Shown here one piece after another: positions 58,585-64,000 of a stretch of DNA of 64,000 bases (its first letter is position 1; each line of letters opens with the position of its first letter). This DNA is from Verpa conica (lineage: Eukaryota; Ascomycota; Pezizomycetes; Pezizales; Morchellaceae). The stretch is from contig JAUFSD010000015.1 in assembly GCA_033030425.1 (NCBI GenBank), positions 1,426,001 to 1,490,000 of the forward strand. Direction: 5' to 3'. A model generated the notes under the pieces. That model did not search any database. It was not told the DNA's origin and worked only from the letters and a program-made list of their open reading frames with translations. Both the position numbers and the translations under genes were made by a program.

Positions 58585-59158
58585 GCTACAGATTCTCACA
58601 AAAATTAATTTTACATCTCGCATGTTTTACTATCTCATGCCCTATAAGAGAACTAGGGTACAATAAAACCAGATTTTCTTAGCTTGGCAGCCTATATTTT
58701 GGCACCTATTTAGCTATACTAGTACTTTGTATGGTTTATAGCAGCGTGAGTCTAGGATTTATCCTGTGACGCGAATAATCTGATGTCCCGTACGAACTGA
58801 AGCTTAGCATTCCGCAGAACGAGGTGCGACTCTACATGTAGCTGCTCATGTCGCTGAGGTTTGACTTGATGACATGAGGGGTTAATATTGGTTAACTTAT
58901 CACATGGTCAAGCCGAACCTCGGCGATATGAGTTATGTCCTTTTTATTAATGCAATCTGGATTTAGACTTGCTCCGCAACCAGCACCCTGCTAGATGGAC
59001 AAGGGATACCGGGTACCAGAACGATAAGTGCCAAAACAAGAGGGGTCCTGAACCAAGACCCTGGAAGACAAAACTAATAAAATAGTGGCTCGAATAGTGA
59101 CCACGACTGACCACACATGCAGATTAACTGAAGGGGTCTATCAACGGTAACTATTCGA

Positions 59159-59242
59159 TGATTCGGTGAGGATTCGAACCCCAGTCTCTCCTTCTTTCGT
59201 TGTAAGCAAAAGACGAGTGTCATACCATTAGACCACAAAACC
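59159..59242 (-). tRNA. tRNA with probable short intron (anticodon Lys-TTT or Gln-TTG)
   Basis: Reading the minus strand: acceptor GGTTTTG pairs with CCGAATC (one mismatch) plus discriminator A. The box A region is TGGTCTAATGGTATGAC, and the T-arm TGGGG-TTCGAAT-CCTCA contains box B GGTTCGAATCC. At 84 nt it is about 11 longer than an intronless tRNA. The extra bases fall in the anticodon arm (CTCGTCTTTTG then CTTACAACG), so an intron after position 37 is likely. The register of the anticodon is uncertain: TTT (Lys) or TTG (Gln). Confidence 0.75.
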
Positions 59243-60012
59243 TTAGATAGCACGATAAGAAATGTTCATAGGTACATAAATCGTCAGATACGACCGATAG
59301 GTGCGAGCATTGATAGCTCCGAGTCACTTGGTAGAAATTATATAAAAAAAATTCGGGTCTCAATTAATCTTAGTAATTAGTTTACCGCAATAATAATCCA
59401 TCTCCTGTTGTGTATTGAGGTATAATGTACTTTATGTTTGGGGCGTTGTAGCCGGGAGATCAAAAACCAAAAGAAAGAAAAGACGGCTGAAAATATTGGT
59501 TTATAGAAGGGGCTTTCATAGACACACATACAACAAAGAAATCTTAGGGGTTGATGCTCAAGCGGGACGGGTCAATACATTCATTGTTAAGTAAATAGTC
59601 ATTTCTCTTAACACTAAATGATATTATCGTTGGCTCCACGGGATTCATCGTGAGTGGATTATATATCTAAACTTCTAAAAACCCTTTTATCATCTTAGGT
59701 ATATAGATTATACAGGCTCTCCGGCTGTTAAAGAAACATACTAATCTACCAGTTGAAAAACCTATTAACTTGGTGTAAAGGAGTAAAACTTAATTTTGTA
59801 ATATCTTTATTTAATCTTATTATAAAATCGCGTCTAAAGGCCCAGAGATAGTTTCTGAGAGACGCTTACAAAAACAATATAGATACCAAAGGGTCCAATT
59901 ACAGCCACTCCTTGTCAAAAGGAACTGGGATGACAGAAACGGGTATCTTTCTCAGGCACGGTATATCTTAATCTACGCCGCTAAAGCTGTCAATAAACGC
60001 TTTAGGTTATCC

Positions 60013-61064
60013 CTATATTTTCCGATAGGGGTTGGGAGTGAGGGAAGGAAGGGGGTAGACCTGTTCTAGCGCATCATTTCTGCAAATCGGGCACCGGAGC
60101 GATTTCGTCCGCGCCTTACCCCACGGTTGAGTCTTAGTTTCAACAATTTTACCGCAACACACCTGCTTACTGTCAGTCCATAGCGACTAATATCCTATGC
60201 CTAAATCTATATAATGTATACCTCACAAAGTGCCAAATGCCGACACGGCATCAGTAGTACATCCGCAACACGCTCAAAGCAAACTATGCATCCCGAGTCG
60301 ACTTTCAAGGCATCATCATGCGCGGCTTGCAGTGGCTCTAGTCGCTCGCCCAAACTAATTTCGAGTACCCGGAGCTGCTGCGTCATTGCAAGCACGGACG
60401 TGAGGGCGGAAGCGACTAGCCTTTTCTGCACGATAGTAAGTTGTTGGTCGTCGGCGGGTTTGACGTGGGAGAAGACGTCGAGCATGAGGGATGCGTGATC
60501 AGCCACCTGGCCAAGGTTGGATGTGTCAGGGATTGTGAAGAAAGGAGGTGTGTCATTTATATCGAGACTCTGGTCAATGTCTGTATCCCATTCGAGGTCC
60601 CAGACTTGTTCGACTGCGGCTAACAGGCGTCCACTAAGGATAGGAGATACATCGCACTCGTCAGATTCTGACTGGGCTGGTGCCTCAGTGGATGGTGCTT
60701 CTGATGAGAATATTCCGGGGTCGCTGAATAAATCATGCAAGAGTTGATCTATGCGGTGGCCTTTGTGGATCTTACGGCGTATCCGCCTTTTGCTAGAGCG
60801 AGAGGGGGGGAAATGTAATATTTCATTGAAATCTATTTCACTATTGGGATTGGGTGTGTCAAGGGGGTCTGGAGGAGCTGTGGGGGCGATATTGGGATTG
60901 GGTATGTTATGGGAATCTGGAGAAACGGGTGGGACGATATTGGGATTAGGTATATTAAGGGAATCTGGAGGAATTGGGGAAACGATATTGGTGCGCCTGC
61001 GGCGGGGCATTTTCTCAAGACGATGAGAGAGTGAGTTGTTTGAGAGGGGTAAGTATTCAGGCAT
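60013..61064 (-). CDS. RING-finger protein, probable E3 ubiquitin ligase
   Basis: Two exons, 61064-60222 and 60162-60013, joined in phase 0, 330 residues. The RING (C3HC4) is split by the intron: CIVCFERVADVLLMPCRHLALCE | VCCGK … CPICRNDALEQ, giving C-x2-C, C-x-H-x3-C-x2-C and the final CPIC, at about residues 258-322. Placing the RING at the C-terminus with a long disordered N-terminus is common in fungal RING proteins. Residues 30-75 carry three tandem repeats of about 20 residues built on PDS(L/H)NIPNPNI. A basic cluster (KRRIRRKIHKGHR) follows and may be a nuclear signal. Probable role: ubiquitin transfer; substrate unknown. Initiation could also be at the internal MPRRRRT. Confidence 0.85.
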
Positions 61065-63652
61065 CCATTAAGTACGCCCATTTAAGGCCGCAACATCAAA
61101 TTATCAACGTACCCTAAATTAATAAATACATAATAAAATCAGTATATATGACTCTTTGAAGTAACTATAGTTTCTTATAACTCTATTATTACATATTCAA
61201 AGTAAGGCTAGCTTGGTTTCTTTCGGCGAGGCTTAAAGTAGTTTAGACTTTTCTCTTGGTATTGGGCTCGGTGGCCTTGGCACCGAGTGATCACTCATGA
61301 GCTACGCTCTTGGTGCTTGTATATTAGTATTAGATTATCCTCTAATTATTATACTGACACACTGTAAATCTAGGTATTTGTATCACTACGCTATAGGTAT
61401 TCAAAGATTCTAGGTTCTTTTGTTCCTAAACCATCAGTTTATCCACTACCGTAGAACAGGAAGCTTCCGATAACCTATTTTGATGGCCTAGGTCCAAACA
61501 AACACTGTTCATATGAATTTTAGGGCTTAAATTGAACAGTAAGGCCATCTGTAGAGACCAATAACTTACAAGGTAGTCTCATTTGCTTTATAGACTAGGT
61601 GATTATTAGTAAGGGGGGAGGGGGATAGTATTTAAGTGCGTATAGGAGTCATCGAGCATGATCGTATCACTTGTAGCTAACTTATACTGTGTAATTATCT
61701 GCCGAAGAGAGTCTGAGATAATGATTCCCATTAATCTATTCCCAAAATATAACTACATTTGATGTTGTTAGGTAGAACCCTAACCCTGAATTAATGCTAA
61801 GATCACTAAATATATATGGTACGTTAAGTTCAGTGTTTGTCCTCGGGTTAGAGAGGTTTCTAGGTTCTAGCGTAAATATGGGGGCGCGTATAGAGGCTTC
61901 AGTTCTATAGAGAGCGATATACAACAGCAAGATCAAACAAATTCCGCCTGGTGTATCTCAAGAATCTGGTGCATCTTCCAGCACCCCCAGCACCCCCAGC
62001 ATTTTTCTGCCTTAGGAGGGGCGAATTCCGCCCTGGGGTAGATTTTGAGTCTTTTTACCAAAAGGTAGAAAGAGACTAGGGATGCAATGAGATATAATAG
62101 AATTGTTCAGGGGACAAAACCACCCTTTTCCCGAAGTTGCTAATATATAGGCCTATCGAGATATTTAAAGTGGAAGGATATGGAAGGTGCGTTTACCAAA
62201 AGAATAGAATTATTAACACAAATTATTAAATACCAGAGGATAAGACCGCTTATAGCGATGAATGATCCTAAAAGTTCAAAAAGACCCCCGGAATATGCAT
62301 ATTTTTGCAAGTATACAGCGATAGCAAACGCAATATCTTAATACGATACTAAGGGCGAGTATAGCATGTGACATTGCTTTACATTTACACTATGAAGTAG
62401 AAAATTAATTTTTTTTTACCGCACACGCCCCTGATATTTCTTTCCCCACCAATGTAACTGCGGAACCCGACAAATAAGACTGTGTAGGTTCGGGGGGGAT
62501 GAATATGAATCATACTAACCGATCTAGCCTAGGGGGACGAAAATAACTGCGAGTTCATATAGCAACCAGCATTTACTAGGAGAGGAAGAGCTCAATGATC
62601 ACTACTCCACAACTACTAATAAGGGCATTAAGACTAAAATGCAGGATCTGTGAGCCAATGAATTTTATATTATCTATCTTAGATATTGAGTATGTTGTGT
62701 TCACCAGAAATGATTTTTGGGTATTGGGCGATAGTGAGGCCCAACTTAGTTGCTATGGGAATCCGCAGTTACTATTGTTCCCCTATTGTTAGTAGCTCAG
62801 TGACCCAAAACCCAGAGGTACACGACAACGTAATAGCCTAAGAAATCAATGGCCACGATAGGTATAAGACTACTATTGAAATCTCAACTCCATCTGAGAT
62901 GAAACTAAAGACATAATCTTCACTTTGAGTCATTTCAAGTCAGGTTGGGTGGGCGTTGTAGCTGGTCAAACAATGTAGGGTACGTCGGGGGTTTCGGGTC
63001 GCTGTGACAACTAACAATACAATACATGTAATAGAGCTGTCCATTGTAAGATATCTTTATTCTTATGGAGTATTATAAATTATGTCCTAGGATAACCTCT
63101 GGACACATCAAGTATTGCTCTCCAATAAACTCATCCCTTGAGTAGTGGTATTGAATATCACTCGGCCCTACCAATCCTATGAAATAGTGGCTGTAGTGGC
63201 TGTGGTGGCTGTAGCTTCGGGCGGAGAAAGCGGAAATGGCTTCTGTGGTGGAATTAGAAATAGGTCCGATCCGCGAGACTCAATGCTGTGTTGGCTATGC
63301 ATGCTCGTAGCCGGATGACATGAGAATGGAGTAGATCTGCATACCATATAGAACCATAGGCCCAGTCTAGTATTTGATAGTATGTAGGAGTAGTCTGTTG
63401 TCCGGTTATGGGTAGACATCCGTTGTAGAGGTTGTACTACACAGGTATTTTTAGGACCTATTATGGTGCTGTTAGTTATATTATAGGGTTCAGCTGAGAA
63501 AGAACGGAGATACTTGTGTCCTTGTCTCATCATTATAAAATCTACGTTTTTCTTCCTCCCCCTCCCCCTCGCCTTGAATCTACACACATCTCCTAAAACC
63601 ATCACACTAGATAATATCTTTCAATCCAAACGAGACTCTCGCTCCTCTGACT
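61065..63652. other. intergenic spacer
   Basis: AT-rich. It holds a relic of the 12.28-kb TIR motif at about 61970-61990, followed by a short CAGCACCCC tandem, and a GGCTGTAGT-type simple repeat at about 63188-63215. No gene supported. Confidence 0.5.
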
Positions 63653-64000
63653 ATGGTCACCCACGCCACTGTCAAAGCTGCTCACACCGCCGCCCTTGCC
63701 GGCATTAAAGCCTGCATTAAGAACCAATCTGCCGTTGTCGGCGCAACTCTCGCAAACTGGACGAACACAGAATGGAGCAAATCTACCCTTGTGAAGAATT
63801 TCACAGAAAACAATGCGTCGCCTAAGTCACCCCACGTCGAGGTCGTCGGAAATTTCACACATACAAAACCTGCGAAAACATCAAGGATCCTTGTGATGCT
63901 TGATGCAGACATACCGCCAAAAACTGGAGGAGCACCGGGGGCACCGAAGGAACCGCATATTGGCTGGGAGGTTGAGGTCAATGGTAAGAGGGCAGGGAAT
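63653..64000 (+). CDS. unrecognised protein, 3' end outside the window
   Basis: An open frame from ATG 63653 to the window edge, 116 codons, with good context and a CT-rich leader (CTTCCTCCCCCTCCCCCTCG). The protein begins MVTHATVKAAHTAALAGIKA and contains NWTNTEW, FTENNASPK and NFTHTKP (four N-glycosylation-like sites), then LVMLDADIPPKTGGAPGAPK. There is no clear signal peptide. A possible donor (GGTAAGAGG) lies near 63983, so the frame may leave exon 1 there. I do not recognise the family. Confidence 0.6.
   Translation, partial: MVTHATVKAAHTAALAGIKACIKNQSAVVGATLANWTNTEWSKSTLVKNFTENNASPKSPHVEVVGNFTHTKPAKTSRILVMLDADIPPKTGGAPGAPKEPHIGWEVEVNGKRAGN

Larger units (their letters stand above)
56517..60012. 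other. 3.5-kb spacer with a foldback element and a tRNA
   Basis: Contains a foldback element (58455-58584) and a tRNA (59159-59242). Frames of 60-126 codons here (for example 57605-57985, -) show no family features. Confidence 0.5.

Noticed and set aside
1..64000. A tyrosinase, second UstY, or P450 that would complete a ustiloxin-like cluster
   Set aside because: I looked for tyrosinase copper-site His patterns, a further HxxHC pair and the P450 FxxGxRxCxG motif near the precursor and found none in this window.

Overview
The window looks like nuclear DNA of a filamentous ascomycete, most likely a Pezizomycete (the morel, truffle and cup-fungus lineage). The evidence is many 45-70 nt introns with GTRNGT donors and CTAAC/CTGAY-like branch sites, CT-rich 5' leaders, typical fungal families (LaeA-type methyltransferase, ABCC and MFS transporters, UstYa/DUF3328, ANK-CorA fusion), and an alpha-1,4-glucan lyase, an enzyme known from morels and Peziza among fungi. 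All gene models come from reading the sequence by eye. Family names rest on remembered motifs, not on searches.

Layout. 1-3906: 3' part of the glucan lyase gene (+), 16 exons visible. 3907-6406: spacer with foldback elements. 6407-8263: polytopic membrane protein (-). 10.4-11.9 kb: LaeA-like SAM methyltransferase (+). 12.28-12.66 kb: a TIR element. 14627-18764: one spliced gene joining about 18 ankyrin repeats to a CorA-type GMN membrane domain (+). 18.8-24.3 kb: gene-poor, repeat-bearing spacer. 24362-25570: protein with two tandem LecB/PA-IIL-like domains (+). 26922-27839: AIG1-like GTPase (-). 29771-31560: protein with a C-terminal F-box-like motif (-). 32.1-33.35 kb: uncertain or decayed gene. 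33.4-35.9 kb: spacer with a pogo-type MITE and a tiny retroposed tail. 35944-38358: M3 metallopeptidase (-), divergent from 38933-44101: ABCC transporter (+). 45346-46400: SAM methyltransferase (-). 47023-48882: MFS transporter (+). 48.9-53 kb: spacer with nested foldback elements. 52981-54082: UstYa/DUF3328 enzyme (-), divergent from 55284-56516: a secreted precursor of 22 Kex2-cleavable repeats (+). 59.16 kb: tRNA (-). 60013-61064: RING protein (-). 63653-end: 5' part of an unrecognised gene (+).

The most interesting unit is the divergent pair at 53.0-56.5 kb. It has the architecture of a dikaritin-type fungal RiPP locus (as in ustiloxin, phomopsin and asperipin): a signal peptide, then 22 near-identical KR-separated units carrying a YLHVGND or YFHVAND core, next to a membrane-anchored UstYa-like enzyme with two HxxHC motifs. 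An MFS transporter, a SAM methyltransferase, an ABCC transporter and a metallopeptidase lie in the 17 kb before it and could be tailoring, export or processing partners; that link is inference. No tyrosinase and no second UstY is visible.

A second unusual signal is a set of three very short insertions (38 to about 67 bp) that share one tail sequence, two of them ending in ATTC repeats. Each is flanked by a 10-17 bp direct duplication, which looks like extreme 5' truncation of a non-LTR retroelement or SINE.
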